Below, one piece after another: positions 33,382-44,464 of a stretch of DNA of 64,000 nt. Under the pieces are notes generated by a model, which saw nothing but the letters and a program-made list of their open reading frames with translations, was not told the DNA's origin and searched no databases. The position numbers and the translations under genes were made by a program. The first letter of the stretch is position 1. Every line of letters starts with the position of its first letter. Origin of the DNA: Nematostella vectensis (Eukaryota > Cnidaria > Anthozoa > Actiniaria > Edwardsiidae); assembly GCF_932526225.1 (NCBI RefSeq), contig NC_064044.1:14819453-14883452 (forward strand), read 5' to 3'.

Positions 33382-33564
33382 ACGTTCATGTTCAGCATTA
33401 GTCTGCTCGGGCGTAAATATGATGAATTTTGTATGAAAAAATAAAAAGTGCGCAAAATGGCAACCAAAGAAGGACTGCTCTTCCTCGCCATTGTTTTTTC
33501 GCAATAATCAAAACTTTATCTAATTATAAAAGTAAGAACTTCTAGATTTAAAAAAATGCATTTT

Positions 33565-33636
33565 TTCCCATACCGGTAGTAGAACCCTGGCAGTCTGGGT
33601 GAAAAACAGAAATCCTAACCGCTAGACCATATGGGA
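33565..33636 (-). tRNA. tRNA-Glu(TTC) copy 10
   Basis: T arm as at 31962, plus one anticodon-stem mismatch. Confidence 0.65.
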
Positions 33637-33814
33637 TATCTGCTCACCTTAGGAAATGTTTTCTTGATTAAACACAGCGCGAAGAATAGTATTAAGATAC
33701 GATGATATTTTCTCCATAAATTTATCAAGCTCATATTTGTACGATTCTTTACAAACATGTCTGCCGTGTCTTGACTGTGAAAGAGCTAAAGTCAACAAAA
33801 ATGGTTTAAAGAAA

Positions 33815-33916
33815 TGCCGAAAAACGGGGATGTTCAGAGTTCCTACAAACTCTCCGGATTGAACCAGGGACCTTCAGATCTTTAGTCGGACGCTCTCCCA
33901 ACTGAGATATTTCGGC
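33815..33916 (-). tRNA. tRNA-Phe(AAA) copy 10, interrupted
   Basis: Anticodon AAA; one anticodon-stem mismatch. Confidence 0.45.
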
Positions 33917-34098
33917 ACGTTCATGTCCAGACTTCGTCTGCTCGGGCTTAAATATGATGAATTTTGTATGAAAAACTAAAAAGTGCGCAAAATGTCAAAC
34001 AAAGAAAGACTGCTCTTCTTCGCCATTGTTTTTGCGCAATAATCAAAACTTTATCTAATTATAAAAGTAAGACATTCTAGATTTAAAAAAATGCGTTT

Positions 34099-34170
34099 TT
34101 CCCATACCGGGAGTCGAACCCGGGCCGTCTGGGTGAAAACCAGAAATCCTAACCAGTAGACCATATGGGA
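34099..34170 (-). tRNA. tRNA-Glu(TTC) copy 11
   Basis: B box and T arm exact; D arm GGTCTACTGG. Confidence 0.85.
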
Positions 34171-34351
34171 TATATATCTGCTCACCTTAGGAAATGTTTT
34201 CTTGATTAAATACATTGCGAAGAATAGTATTATGATACGATGATGTTTTCTCCATAAATTTATCAAGCTCATATTTGTGCCATTCTTTACAAACATGTCT
34301 GCCGTGTCTTGACTGTGAAAGAGCTACAGTCAACAAAAATGGTTTAAAAAA

Positions 34352-34453
34352 TGCCGAAACCCGGAAATAATCAGAGTTCCTACAAACTCTATGGATTGAA
34401 CCAGGGACCTTCAGATCTTCAGGCTGACGCTCTCCCAACTGAGCTATTTTGGC
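34352..34453 (-). tRNA. tRNA-Phe(GAA) copy 11, interrupted
   Basis: 3' T stem and insert end altered; acceptor mismatch. Confidence 0.45.
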
Positions 34454-34635
34454 AAGTTCATGTCCAGACTTCGTCTACTCGGGCTTAAATATGATGAATT
34501 TTGTATGAAAAACTAAAAAGTGCGCAAAATGTCAAACAAAGAAGGACTGCTCTTCTTCGCCATTGTTTTTGCGCAATAATCAAAACTTATTCTAATTATA
34601 AAAGTAAGACCTTCTAGATTTAAAAAAATGCATTT

Positions 34636-34707
34636 TTCCCATACAGGGAGTCAAACCCGGGCCGTCTGGGTGAAAACCAGAAATCCTAAGCGCTAGACCA
34701 TATGGGA
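34636..34707 (-). tRNA. tRNA-Glu(TTC) copy 12
   Basis: B box GGTTTGACTCC; one T-stem change. Confidence 0.75.
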
Positions 34708-34885
34708 TATCTGCTTAACTTAGGAAATGTTTTCTCGCTTATTAACAGCGCGAAGAATAGTATCATGATACGATGATGTTTTCTCCATAAATTTATTAAG
34801 CTCATATATGTGCCACACTTTACAAACATGTCTGCCGTGTCTTGACTGTGAAAGAGCTCCAGTTAACAAAAATGGTTTAAAAAAA

Positions 34886-34931
34886 TGCCGAAACCCGGGA
34901 TTTTTCAGAGTTCCTACAAACTCTCCGGATT

Positions 34932-34979
<48 letters not shown>

Positions 34980-34987
34980 TTTTCGGC
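34886..34987 (-). tRNA. tRNA-Phe(GAA) copy 12, interrupted
   Basis: Near consensus apart from the insert; hairpin stem of the insert is perfect. Confidence 0.6.
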
Positions 34988-35194
34988 ACGTTCATTTCCA
35001 CACTTAGTCTGCTCGGGCTTAAATATGATGAATTTTGAATGAAAAAATTAAAAAGTGCCAAAATGGCAACCAAAGAAGGACTGCTCTTCCTCGCCATTGT
35101 TTTTGCGCAATAATCAAAACTTTGTTTTTGCGCAATAGTCGAGACTTTATCTAATTAAATCGGTAAGAACTTCTAGATTAAAATAAAAGAGATT

Positions 35195-35266
35195 TTCCCA
35201 TAACGGGAGTCGAACCCGGGCCGTCTGGGTGAAAACCAGAAATCCTAACCGCTAGACCATATGGGA
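35195..35266 (-). tRNA. tRNA-Glu(TTC) copy 13
   Basis: B box exact; its 3' flank is the variant with short T-runs. Confidence 0.85.
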
Positions 35267-35444
35267 TACCTGCTCACCTTAGGAAATGTTTTCTTGATTA
35301 AATACAGCGCGAAGAATAGTATTATGATACGATGATGTTTTCTCCATAAATTTATCAAGCTCATATTTGTGCCATTCTTTACAAACATGTCTGCCGTGTC
35401 TTGACAGTGAAAGAGCTCCAGTTAACAAAAATGGTTTAAAAAAA

Positions 35445-35546
35445 TGCCGGAACCCGGGATTTTTCAGAGTTGCTACAAACTCTCCGGATTGAATCAGGGA
35501 CCTTCAGATCTTCTGTCTGAAGCTCTCCCAACTGAGCTATTTCGGC
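35445..35546 (-). tRNA. tRNA-Phe(GAA) copy 13, interrupted
   Basis: Changed bases 5' of the anticodon and in the D arm; anticodon kept. Confidence 0.5.
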
Positions 35547-35729
35547 ACGTTTATGTCCAGACTTAGTCTGCTCGGGCTTAAATATGATGAATTTTGAATA
35601 AAATAATAAAAAGTGGGCAAAATGGCAACCAAAGAAGGACTGCTCTTCTTCGCCATTGTTTTTGCGCAATAATCAAAACTTTATCTAATTATAAAAGTAA
35701 GAACTTCTAGATTTAAAAAAATGCATTTT

Positions 35730-35801
35730 TTCCCATACCGGGAGTCGAACCCTGGCAGTCTGGGTGAAAAGCAGAAATCCTAACCGCTAGACCATATGGG
35801 A
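35730..35801 (-). tRNA. tRNA-Glu(TTC) copy 14
   Basis: B box exact; one mismatch in the anticodon stem (TCTGC). Confidence 0.75.
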
Positions 35802-35979
35802 TATCTGCTCACCTTAGGAAATGTTTTCTTGATTAAATACAGCGCGAAGAATAGTATTATGATACGATGATGTTTTCTCCATAAATTTATCAAGCTCATA
35901 TTTGTACCATTCTTTACAAACATGTCTGCCGTGTCTTGACTGTGAAAGAGCTCCAGTCAACAAAAATGGTTTAAAAAAT

Positions 35980-36025
35980 TGCCGAAACCCGGGAATGTTC
36001 AGAGTTCCTACAAACTCTCCGGATT

Positions 36026-36075
<50 letters not shown>

Positions 36076-36081
36076 TTCGGC
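35980..36081 (-). tRNA. tRNA-Phe(GAA) copy 14, interrupted
   Basis: Consensus body. Confidence 0.6.
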
Positions 36082-36263
36082 AAGTTCACGTCCAGACTTC
36101 GTCTGCTCGGGCTTAAATATGATGAATTTTGTATGAAAAACTAAAAAGTGCGCAAAATGTCAAACAAAGAAGGACTGCTCTTCTTCGCCATTGTTTTTGC
36201 GCAATAATCAAAACTTTTTCTAATTATAAAAGTAAGACCTTCTAGATTAAAAAAAATGCATTT

Positions 36264-36335
36264 TTCCCATACCTTGAGTAGAACCCGGGCCGTCTGGGTG
36301 AAAACCAGAAATCCTAACCGCTAGACCATATGGGA
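36264..36335 (-). tRNA. tRNA-Glu(TTC) copy 15
   Basis: 3' T stem changed (TCAAGG); B box altered. Confidence 0.65.
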
Positions 36336-36513
36336 TATCTGCTCAACTTAAGAAATGTTTTCTTGCTTATTAACAGCGCGAAGAATAGTATCATGATACG
36401 ATGATGTTTTCTCCATAAATTTATTAAGCTCATATATGTGCCATACTTTACAAACATGTCTGCCGTGTCTTGACTGTGAAAGAGCTCCAGTTAACAAAAA
36501 TGGTTTAAAAAAA

Positions 36514-36559
36514 TGCCGAAACCCGGGATTTTTCAGAGTTCCTACAAACTCTCCGGATT

Positions 36560-36609
<50 letters not shown>

Positions 36610-36615
36610 TTCGGC
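36514..36615 (-). tRNA. tRNA-Phe(GAA) copy 15, interrupted
   Basis: Consensus body; good reference copy. Precise loss of the 29-base insert would leave 73 bases with a complete cloverleaf. Confidence 0.6.
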
Positions 36616-36822
36616 ACGTTCATGTCCACACTTAGTCTGCTCGGGCTTAAATATGATGAATTTTGAATGAAAAAATAAAAAGTGCCAAAATGGCAACCAA
36701 AAAAAGACTGCTCTTCCTCGCCATTGTTTTTTGCGCAATATTCAAAACTTTGTTTTTGCGCAATAGTCGAAACTTTATCTAATTAAATCGGTAAGAACTT
36801 CTAGATTAAAATAAAAGAGATT

Positions 36823-36894
36823 TTCCCGTACCGGGAGTCGAACCCTGGCAGTCTGGGTGAAAACCAGAAATCCTAACCGCTAGACCATATGGGA
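36823..36894 (-). tRNA. tRNA-Glu(TTC) copy 16
   Basis: One acceptor mismatch (TACGGGA side); B box exact. Confidence 0.75.
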
Positions 36895-37071
36895 TATCTG
36901 CTTAACTTAGAAAATGTTTTCTTGCTTATTAACAGCGCAAAGAATAGTATCATGATACGGTGATGTTTTCTCCATAAATTTATTAAGCTCATATTTGTGC
37001 CATACTTTACAAACATGTCTGCCGTGTCTTGACTGTGAAAATCTACAGTCAACAAAAATGGTTTAAAGAAA

Positions 37072-37173
37072 TGTCGAAACCCGGGATTGTTCAGAGTTCC
37101 TACAAACTCTCCGGATTGCACCAAGGACCTTCAGATCGTCAGTCTGACGCTCTCCCAACTGAGCTATTTCGTC
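37072..37173 (-). tRNA. tRNA-Phe body with anticodon GAC (Val), interrupted
   Basis: Loop CTGACGA gives GAC. B box GGTGCAATCC. Acceptor pair 2-71 lost. Confidence 0.45.
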
Positions 37174-37355
37174 ACGTTCATGTCCAGACTTAGTCTGCTC
37201 GGGCTTAAATATGATGAATTTTGAGTAAAAAAATAAAAAGTGCGCAAAATGGCAACCAAAGAAGGACTGCTCTTCTTCGCCATTGTTTTTGCGCAATAAT
37301 CAAAACTTTATCTAATTATAAGAGTAAAACCTTCTAGATTTAAAAAAATGCATTT

Positions 37356-37427
37356 TTACCATACCGGGAGTCGCACCCGGTCCGTCTGAGTGACAACCAG
37401 ATATCCTAACCGCTAGACCATATGGGA
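37356..37427 (-). tRNA. tRNA-Glu body with anticodon GTC (Asp)
   Basis: Loop TTGTCAC gives GTC. B box GGTGCGACTCC; one acceptor mismatch. Confidence 0.65.
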
Positions 37428-37609
37428 TATATATCTGCTCACCTTAGGAAATGTTTTCTTGATTAAATACATTGCGGAGAATAGTATTATGATACGATGA
37501 TGTTTTCTCCATAAATTTATCAAGCTCATATTTGTGCCATTCTTTACAAACATGTCTGCCGCGTCTTGACTGTGAAAGAGCTCCAGTTAACAAAAATGGT
37601 TTAAAAACA

Positions 37610-37711
37610 TGCCGAAACCCGGGATTTTTCAGAGTTTCTACAAACTCTCCGGATTGAACCAGGGACCTTCAGATCTTCATACTGACGCTCTAACAACTGA
37701 GCTATTTCGGC
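37610..37711 (-). tRNA. tRNA-Phe(GAA) copy 17, interrupted
   Basis: Anticodon stem weakened; D loop changed. Confidence 0.45.
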
Positions 37712-37892
37712 ACGTTCATGTCCAGACTTAGTCTGCTCGGGCTTAAATATGAAGAATTTTGTATGAAAAAATAAAAAGTGCCAAAATGGCAACCAAAGAA
37801 GGACTGCTCTTCCTCGCAATTGTTTTTGCGCAATAATCAAAACTTAATCTAATTATAAAAGTAAGAACTTCTAGATTTAAAAAAATGCATTT

Positions 37893-37964
37893 TTCCCATA
37901 CCGGGAGTCGCATCCGGTCCGTCTGAGTGAAAACCAGATATCCTAACCGCTAGACCATATGGGA
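37893..37964 (-). tRNA. tRNA-Glu(TTC) copy 18
   Basis: B box GGATGCGACTCC; G-T pair in the anticodon stem. Confidence 0.7.
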
Positions 37965-38146
37965 TATATATCTGCTCACCTTAGGAAATGTTTTCTTGAT
38001 TAAATACCTTGCGAAGAATAGTATTATGATACGATGATGTTTTCTCCATAAATTTATCAAGCTCATATTTGTGCCATTCTTTACAAACATGTCTGCCGCG
38101 TCTTGACTGTGAAAGAGCTCCAGTCAACAAAAATGGTTTAAAGAAA

Positions 38147-38200
38147 TGCCGAAACCCGGGATTGTTCAGAGTTCCTACAAACTCTGCGGAATTGCACCAA

Positions 38201-38243
<43 letters not shown>

Positions 38244-38249
38244 TTCGGC
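38147..38249 (-). tRNA. tRNA-Phe(GAA) copy 18, interrupted, one extra base
   Basis: 103 bases; the extra base is at the start of the insert. B box GGTGCAATTCC. Confidence 0.45.
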
Positions 38250-38431
38250 ACGTTCATGTCCAGCCTTAGTCTGCTCGGGCTTAAATATGATGAATTTTGA
38301 ATGAAAAAATAAAAAGTGCGCAAAATGGCAACCAAAGAAGGACTGCTCTTCTTTGCCATTGTTTTTGCGCAATAATCAAAACTTTATCTAATTATAAAAG
38401 TAAGACCTTCTAGATTTAAAAAAATGCATTT

Positions 38432-38503
38432 TTCCCATACCGGGAGTACAACCCGTGCCGTCTGGGTGAAAACCAGAAATCCTAACCGCTAGTCCATATG
38501 GGA
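38432..38503 (-). tRNA. tRNA-Glu(TTC) copy 19
   Basis: B box GGTTGTACTCC; D arm has GGACTAGCGG. Confidence 0.65.
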
Positions 38504-38681
38504 TATCTGCTCACCTTAGGAAATGTTTTCTTGATTAAATACAGCGCGAAGAATGGTATTATGATACGATGATGTTTTCTCCATAAATTTATCAAGCTCA
38601 TATTTGTGCCATTCTTTACAAACATGTCTGCCGTGTCTTGACTGTGAAAGAGCTCCAGTTAACAAAAATGGTTTAAAAAAA

Positions 38682-38729
38682 TGCCGAAACCCGGTATTTT
38701 TCAGAGTTATTACAAACTCTCCAGATTGC

Positions 38730-38761
<32 letters not shown>

Positions 38762-38783
38762 ATCCAAACTGAGCTATTTCGAC
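38682..38783 (-). tRNA. tRNA-Phe(GAA) copy 19, interrupted
   Basis: B box GGTGCAATCT; one acceptor mismatch. Confidence 0.45.
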
Positions 38784-38990
38784 ACGTTCATGTCCAGACT
38801 TAGTCTGCTCGGGCTTAAATATGATGAATTTTGAATGAAAAAATAAAAAGTGCCAAAATGGCAACCAAAGAAAGACTGCTCTTCCTCGCCATTGTTTCTT
38901 GCGCAATATTCAAAACTTTGTTTTTGCGCAATAGTCGAAACTTTATCTAATTAAATCGGTAAGAACTTCTAGATTAAAATAAAAGAGATT

Positions 38991-39062
38991 TTCCCGTACC
39001 GGGAGTCGAACCCGGGCAGTCTTGGTGCAAACCAGAAATCCTAACCGCTAGACCATATGGGA
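38991..39062 (-). tRNA. tRNA-Glu body with anticodon TGC (Ala), hybrid at junction
   Basis: The 3' acceptor strand has the variant of 36823 while the rest matches 33030: a recombinant gene at the boundary of the 5961-bp blocks. Confidence 0.75.
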
Positions 39063-39240
39063 TATCTGCTTACCTTAGGAAATGTTTTCTTGACTAAATA
39101 CAGCGCGAAGAATAGTATTATGATTCGATGATGTTTTCTCCATAAATTTATCAAGCTCATATTTGTGCCATACTTAACAAACATGTCTGCCGTGTCTTGA
39201 CTGTGAAAGAGCTCCAGTCAACAAAAATGGTTTAAAAAAA

Positions 39241-39286
39241 TGCCGAAAACCGCGATTTTTCAGAGTTCCTACAAACTCTCCGGGTT

Positions 39287-39323
<37 letters not shown>

Positions 39324-39342
39324 TCAACTGAGTTTTTTCGGC
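39241..39342 (-). tRNA. tRNA-Phe(GAA) copy 20, interrupted
   Basis: Duplicate of 33280. Confidence 0.5.
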
Positions 39343-39525
39343 ACGTTCATGTTCAGCATTAGTCTGCTCGGGCGTAAATATGATGAATTTTGTATGAAAA
39401 AATAAAAAGTGCGCAAAATGGCAACCAAAGAAGGACTGCTCTTCCTCGCCATTGTTTTTTCGCAATAATCAAAACTTTATCTAATTATAAAAGTAAGAAC
39501 TTCTAGATTTAAAAAAATGCATTTT

Positions 39526-39597
39526 TTCCCATACCGGTAGTAGAACCCTGGCAGTCTGGGTGAAAAACAGAAATCCTAACCGCTAGACCATATGGGA
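39526..39597 (-). tRNA. tRNA-Glu(TTC) copy 21
   Basis: Duplicate of 33565. Confidence 0.65.
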
Positions 39598-39775
39598 TAT
39601 CTGCTCACCTTAGGAAATGTTTTCTTGATTAAACACAGCGCGAAGAATAGTATTAAGATACGATGATATTTTCTCCATAAATTTATCAAGCTCATATTTG
39701 TACGATTCTTTACAAACATGTCTGCCGTGTCTTGACTGTGAAAGAGCTAAAGTCAACAAAAATGGTTTAAAGAAA

Positions 39776-39877
39776 TGCCGAAAAACGGGGATGTTCAGAG
39801 TTCCTACAAACTCTCCGGATTGAACCAGGGACCTTCAGATCTTTAGTCGGACGCTCTCCCAACTGAGATATTTCGGC
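39776..39877 (-). tRNA. tRNA-Phe(AAA) copy 21, interrupted
   Basis: Duplicate of 33815. Confidence 0.45.
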
Positions 39878-40059
39878 ACGTTCATGTCCAGACTTCGTCT
39901 GCTCGGGCTTAAATATGATGAATTTTGTATGAAAAACTAAAAAGTGCGCAAAATGTCAAACAAAGAAAGACTGCTCTTCTTCGCCATTGTTTTTGCGCAA
40001 TAATCAAAACTTTATCTAATTATAAAAGTAAGACATTCTAGATTTAAAAAAATGCGTTT

Positions 40060-40131
40060 TTCCCATACCGGGAGTCGAACCCGGGCCGTCTGGGTGAAAA
40101 CCAGAAATCCTAACCAGTAGACCATATGGGA
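40060..40131 (-). tRNA. tRNA-Glu(TTC) copy 22
   Basis: Duplicate of 34099. Confidence 0.85.
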
Positions 40132-40312
40132 TATATATCTGCTCACCTTAGGAAATGTTTTCTTGATTAAATACATTGCGAAGAATAGTATTATGATACG
40201 ATGATGTTTTCTCCATAAATTTATCAAGCTCATATTTGTGCCATTCTTTACAAACATGTCTGCCGTGTCTTGACTGTGAAAGAGCTACAGTCAACAAAAA
40301 TGGTTTAAAAAA

Positions 40313-40414
40313 TGCCGAAACCCGGAAATAATCAGAGTTCCTACAAACTCTATGGATTGAACCAGGGACCTTCAGATCTTCAGGCTGACGCTCTCCCAAC
40401 TGAGCTATTTTGGC
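40313..40414 (-). tRNA. tRNA-Phe(GAA) copy 22, interrupted
   Basis: Duplicate of 34352. Confidence 0.45.
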
Positions 40415-40596
40415 AAGTTCATGTCCAGACTTCGTCTACTCGGGCTTAAATATGATGAATTTTGTATGAAAAACTAAAAAGTGCGCAAAATGTCAAACAA
40501 AGAAGGACTGCTCTTCTTCGCCATTGTTTTTGCGCAATAATCAAAACTTATTCTAATTATAAAAGTAAGACCTTCTAGATTTAAAAAAATGCATTT

Positions 40597-40668
40597 TTCC
40601 CATACAGGGAGTCAAACCCGGGCCGTCTGGGTGAAAACCAGAAATCCTAAGCGCTAGACCATATGGGA
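40597..40668 (-). tRNA. tRNA-Glu(TTC) copy 23
   Basis: Duplicate of 34636. Confidence 0.75.
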
Positions 40669-40846
40669 TATCTGCTTAACTTAGGAAATGTTTTCTCGCT
40701 TATTAACAGCGCGAAGAATAGTATCATGATACGATGATGTTTTCTCCATAAATTTATTAAGCTCATATATGTGCCACACTTTACAAACATGTCTGCCGTG
40801 TCTTGACTGTGAAAGAGCTCCAGTTAACAAAAATGGTTTAAAAAAA

Positions 40847-40892
40847 TGCCGAAACCCGGGATTTTTCAGAGTTCCTACAAACTCTCCGGATT

Positions 40893-40940
<48 letters not shown>

Positions 40941-40948
40941 TTTTCGGC
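40847..40948 (-). tRNA. tRNA-Phe(GAA) copy 23, interrupted
   Basis: Duplicate of 34886. Confidence 0.6.
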
Positions 40949-41155
40949 ACGTTCATTTCCACACTTAGTCTGCTCGGGCTTAAATATGATGAATTTTGAA
41001 TGAAAAAATTAAAAAGTGCCAAAATGGCAACCAAAGAAGGACTGCTCTTCCTCGCCATTGTTTTTGCGCAATAATCAAAACTTTGTTTTTGCGCAATAGT
41101 CGAGACTTTATCTAATTAAATCGGTAAGAACTTCTAGATTAAAATAAAAGAGATT

Positions 41156-41227
41156 TTCCCATAACGGGAGTCGAACCCGGGCCGTCTGGGTGAAAACCAG
41201 AAATCCTAACCGCTAGACCATATGGGA
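41156..41227 (-). tRNA. tRNA-Glu(TTC) copy 24
   Basis: Duplicate of 35195. Confidence 0.85.
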
Positions 41228-41405
41228 TACCTGCTCACCTTAGGAAATGTTTTCTTGATTAAATACAGCGCGAAGAATAGTATTATGATACGATGATGTT
41301 TTCTCCATAAATTTATCAAGCTCATATTTGTGCCATTCTTTACAAACATGTCTGCCGTGTCTTGACAGTGAAAGAGCTCCAGTTAACAAAAATGGTTTAA
41401 AAAAA

Positions 41406-41507
41406 TGCCGGAACCCGGGATTTTTCAGAGTTGCTACAAACTCTCCGGATTGAATCAGGGACCTTCAGATCTTCTGTCTGAAGCTCTCCCAACTGAGCTA
41501 TTTCGGC
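41406..41507 (-). tRNA. tRNA-Phe(GAA) copy 24, interrupted
   Basis: Duplicate of 35445. Confidence 0.5.
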
Positions 41508-41690
41508 ACGTTTATGTCCAGACTTAGTCTGCTCGGGCTTAAATATGATGAATTTTGAATAAAATAATAAAAAGTGGGCAAAATGGCAACCAAAGAAGGA
41601 CTGCTCTTCTTCGCCATTGTTTTTGCGCAATAATCAAAACTTTATCTAATTATAAAAGTAAGAACTTCTAGATTTAAAAAAATGCATTTT

Positions 41691-41762
41691 TTCCCATACC
41701 GGGAGTCGAACCCTGGCAGTCTGGGTGAAAAGCAGAAATCCTAACCGCTAGACCATATGGGA
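41691..41762 (-). tRNA. tRNA-Glu(TTC) copy 25
   Basis: Duplicate of 35730. Confidence 0.75.
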
Positions 41763-41940
41763 TATCTGCTCACCTTAGGAAATGTTTTCTTGATTAAATA
41801 CAGCGCGAAGAATAGTATTATGATACGATGATGTTTTCTCCATAAATTTATCAAGCTCATATTTGTACCATTCTTTACAAACATGTCTGCCGTGTCTTGA
41901 CTGTGAAAGAGCTCCAGTCAACAAAAATGGTTTAAAAAAT

Positions 41941-41986
41941 TGCCGAAACCCGGGAATGTTCAGAGTTCCTACAAACTCTCCGGATT

Positions 41987-42036
<50 letters not shown>

Positions 42037-42042
42037 TTCGGC
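41941..42042 (-). tRNA. tRNA-Phe(GAA) copy 25, interrupted
   Basis: Duplicate of 35980. Confidence 0.6.
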
Positions 42043-42224
42043 AAGTTCACGTCCAGACTTCGTCTGCTCGGGCTTAAATATGATGAATTTTGTATGAAAA
42101 ACTAAAAAGTGCGCAAAATGTCAAACAAAGAAGGACTGCTCTTCTTCGCCATTGTTTTTGCGCAATAATCAAAACTTTTTCTAATTATAAAAGTAAGACC
42201 TTCTAGATTAAAAAAAATGCATTT

Positions 42225-42296
42225 TTCCCATACCTTGAGTAGAACCCGGGCCGTCTGGGTGAAAACCAGAAATCCTAACCGCTAGACCATATGGGA
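42225..42296 (-). tRNA. tRNA-Glu(TTC) copy 26
   Basis: Duplicate of 36264. Confidence 0.65.
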
Positions 42297-42474
42297 TATC
42301 TGCTCAACTTAAGAAATGTTTTCTTGCTTATTAACAGCGCGAAGAATAGTATCATGATACGATGATGTTTTCTCCATAAATTTATTAAGCTCATATATGT
42401 GCCATACTTTACAAACATGTCTGCCGTGTCTTGACTGTGAAAGAGCTCCAGTTAACAAAAATGGTTTAAAAAAA

Positions 42475-42520
42475 TGCCGAAACCCGGGATTTTTCAGAGT
42501 TCCTACAAACTCTCCGGATT

Positions 42521-42570
<50 letters not shown>

Positions 42571-42576
42571 TTCGGC
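42475..42576 (-). tRNA. tRNA-Phe(GAA) copy 26, interrupted
   Basis: Duplicate of 36514. Confidence 0.6.
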
Positions 42577-42783
42577 ACGTTCATGTCCACACTTAGTCTG
42601 CTCGGGCTTAAATATGATGAATTTTGAATGAAAAAATAAAAAGTGCCAAAATGGCAACCAAAAAAAGACTGCTCTTCCTCGCCATTGTTTTTTGCGCAAT
42701 ATTCAAAACTTTGTTTTTGCGCAATAGTCGAAACTTTATCTAATTAAATCGGTAAGAACTTCTAGATTAAAATAAAAGAGATT

Positions 42784-42855
42784 TTCCCGTACCGGGAGTC
42801 GAACCCTGGCAGTCTGGGTGAAAACCAGAAATCCTAACCGCTAGACCATATGGGA
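42784..42855 (-). tRNA. tRNA-Glu(TTC) copy 27
   Basis: Duplicate of 36823. Confidence 0.75.
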
Positions 42856-43032
42856 TATCTGCTTAACTTAGAAAATGTTTTCTTGCTTATTAACAGCGCA
42901 AAGAATAGTATCATGATACGGTGATGTTTTCTCCATAAATTTATTAAGCTCATATTTGTGCCATACTTTACAAACATGTCTGCCGTGTCTTGACTGTGAA
43001 AATCTACAGTCAACAAAAATGGTTTAAAGAAA

Positions 43033-43134
43033 TGTCGAAACCCGGGATTGTTCAGAGTTCCTACAAACTCTCCGGATTGCACCAAGGACCTTCAGATCGT
43101 CAGTCTGACGCTCTCCCAACTGAGCTATTTCGTC
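43033..43134 (-). tRNA. tRNA-Phe body with anticodon GAC (Val), interrupted
   Basis: Duplicate of 37072. Confidence 0.45.
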
Positions 43135-43316
43135 ACGTTCATGTCCAGACTTAGTCTGCTCGGGCTTAAATATGATGAATTTTGAGTAAAAAAATAAAAA
43201 GTGCGCAAAATGGCAACCAAAGAAGGACTGCTCTTCTTCGCCATTGTTTTTGCGCAATAATCAAAACTTTATCTAATTATAAGAGTAAAACCTTCTAGAT
43301 TTAAAAAAATGCATTT

Positions 43317-43388
43317 TTACCATACCGGGAGTCGCACCCGGTCCGTCTGAGTGACAACCAGATATCCTAACCGCTAGACCATATGGGA
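43317..43388 (-). tRNA. tRNA-Glu body with anticodon GTC (Asp)
   Basis: Duplicate of 37356. Confidence 0.65.
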
Positions 43389-43570
43389 TATATATCTGCT
43401 CACCTTAGGAAATGTTTTCTTGATTAAATACATTGCGGAGAATAGTATTATGATACGATGATGTTTTCTCCATAAATTTATCAAGCTCATATTTGTGCCA
43501 TTCTTTACAAACATGTCTGCCGCGTCTTGACTGTGAAAGAGCTCCAGTTAACAAAAATGGTTTAAAAACA

Positions 43571-43672
43571 TGCCGAAACCCGGGATTTTTCAGAGTTTCT
43601 ACAAACTCTCCGGATTGAACCAGGGACCTTCAGATCTTCATACTGACGCTCTAACAACTGAGCTATTTCGGC
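43571..43672 (-). tRNA. tRNA-Phe(GAA) copy 28, interrupted
   Basis: Duplicate of 37610. Confidence 0.45.
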
Positions 43673-43853
43673 ACGTTCATGTCCAGACTTAGTCTGCTCG
43701 GGCTTAAATATGAAGAATTTTGTATGAAAAAATAAAAAGTGCCAAAATGGCAACCAAAGAAGGACTGCTCTTCCTCGCAATTGTTTTTGCGCAATAATCA
43801 AAACTTAATCTAATTATAAAAGTAAGAACTTCTAGATTTAAAAAAATGCATTT

Positions 43854-43925
43854 TTCCCATACCGGGAGTCGCATCCGGTCCGTCTGAGTGAAAACCAGAT
43901 ATCCTAACCGCTAGACCATATGGGA
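43854..43925 (-). tRNA. tRNA-Glu(TTC) copy 29
   Basis: Duplicate of 37893. Confidence 0.7.
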
Positions 43926-44107
43926 TATATATCTGCTCACCTTAGGAAATGTTTTCTTGATTAAATACCTTGCGAAGAATAGTATTATGATACGATGATG
44001 TTTTCTCCATAAATTTATCAAGCTCATATTTGTGCCATTCTTTACAAACATGTCTGCCGCGTCTTGACTGTGAAAGAGCTCCAGTCAACAAAAATGGTTT
44101 AAAGAAA

Positions 44108-44161
44108 TGCCGAAACCCGGGATTGTTCAGAGTTCCTACAAACTCTGCGGAATTGCACCAA

Positions 44162-44204
<43 letters not shown>

Positions 44205-44210
44205 TTCGGC
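44108..44210 (-). tRNA. tRNA-Phe(GAA) copy 29, interrupted, one extra base
   Basis: Duplicate of 38147. Confidence 0.45.
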
Positions 44211-44392
44211 ACGTTCATGTCCAGCCTTAGTCTGCTCGGGCTTAAATATGATGAATTTTGAATGAAAAAATAAAAAGTGCGCAAAATGGCAACCAAAGAA
44301 GGACTGCTCTTCTTTGCCATTGTTTTTGCGCAATAATCAAAACTTTATCTAATTATAAAAGTAAGACCTTCTAGATTTAAAAAAATGCATTT

Positions 44393-44464
44393 TTCCCATA
44401 CCGGGAGTACAACCCGTGCCGTCTGGGTGAAAACCAGAAATCCTAACCGCTAGTCCATATGGGA
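44393..44464 (-). tRNA. tRNA-Glu(TTC) copy 30
   Basis: Duplicate of 38432. Confidence 0.65.

Larger units (their letters stand above)
33037..38997 (-). repeat. Higher-order repeat A, copy 1 (5961 bp)
   Basis: This block recurs at 38998-44958 with an offset of exactly 5961 bp and no length change; every tRNA copy inside has a partner at +5961 with the same variants. Both junctions fall within tRNA-Glu copies (38991 and 44952). The similarity indicates a recent duplication. Confidence 0.85.
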
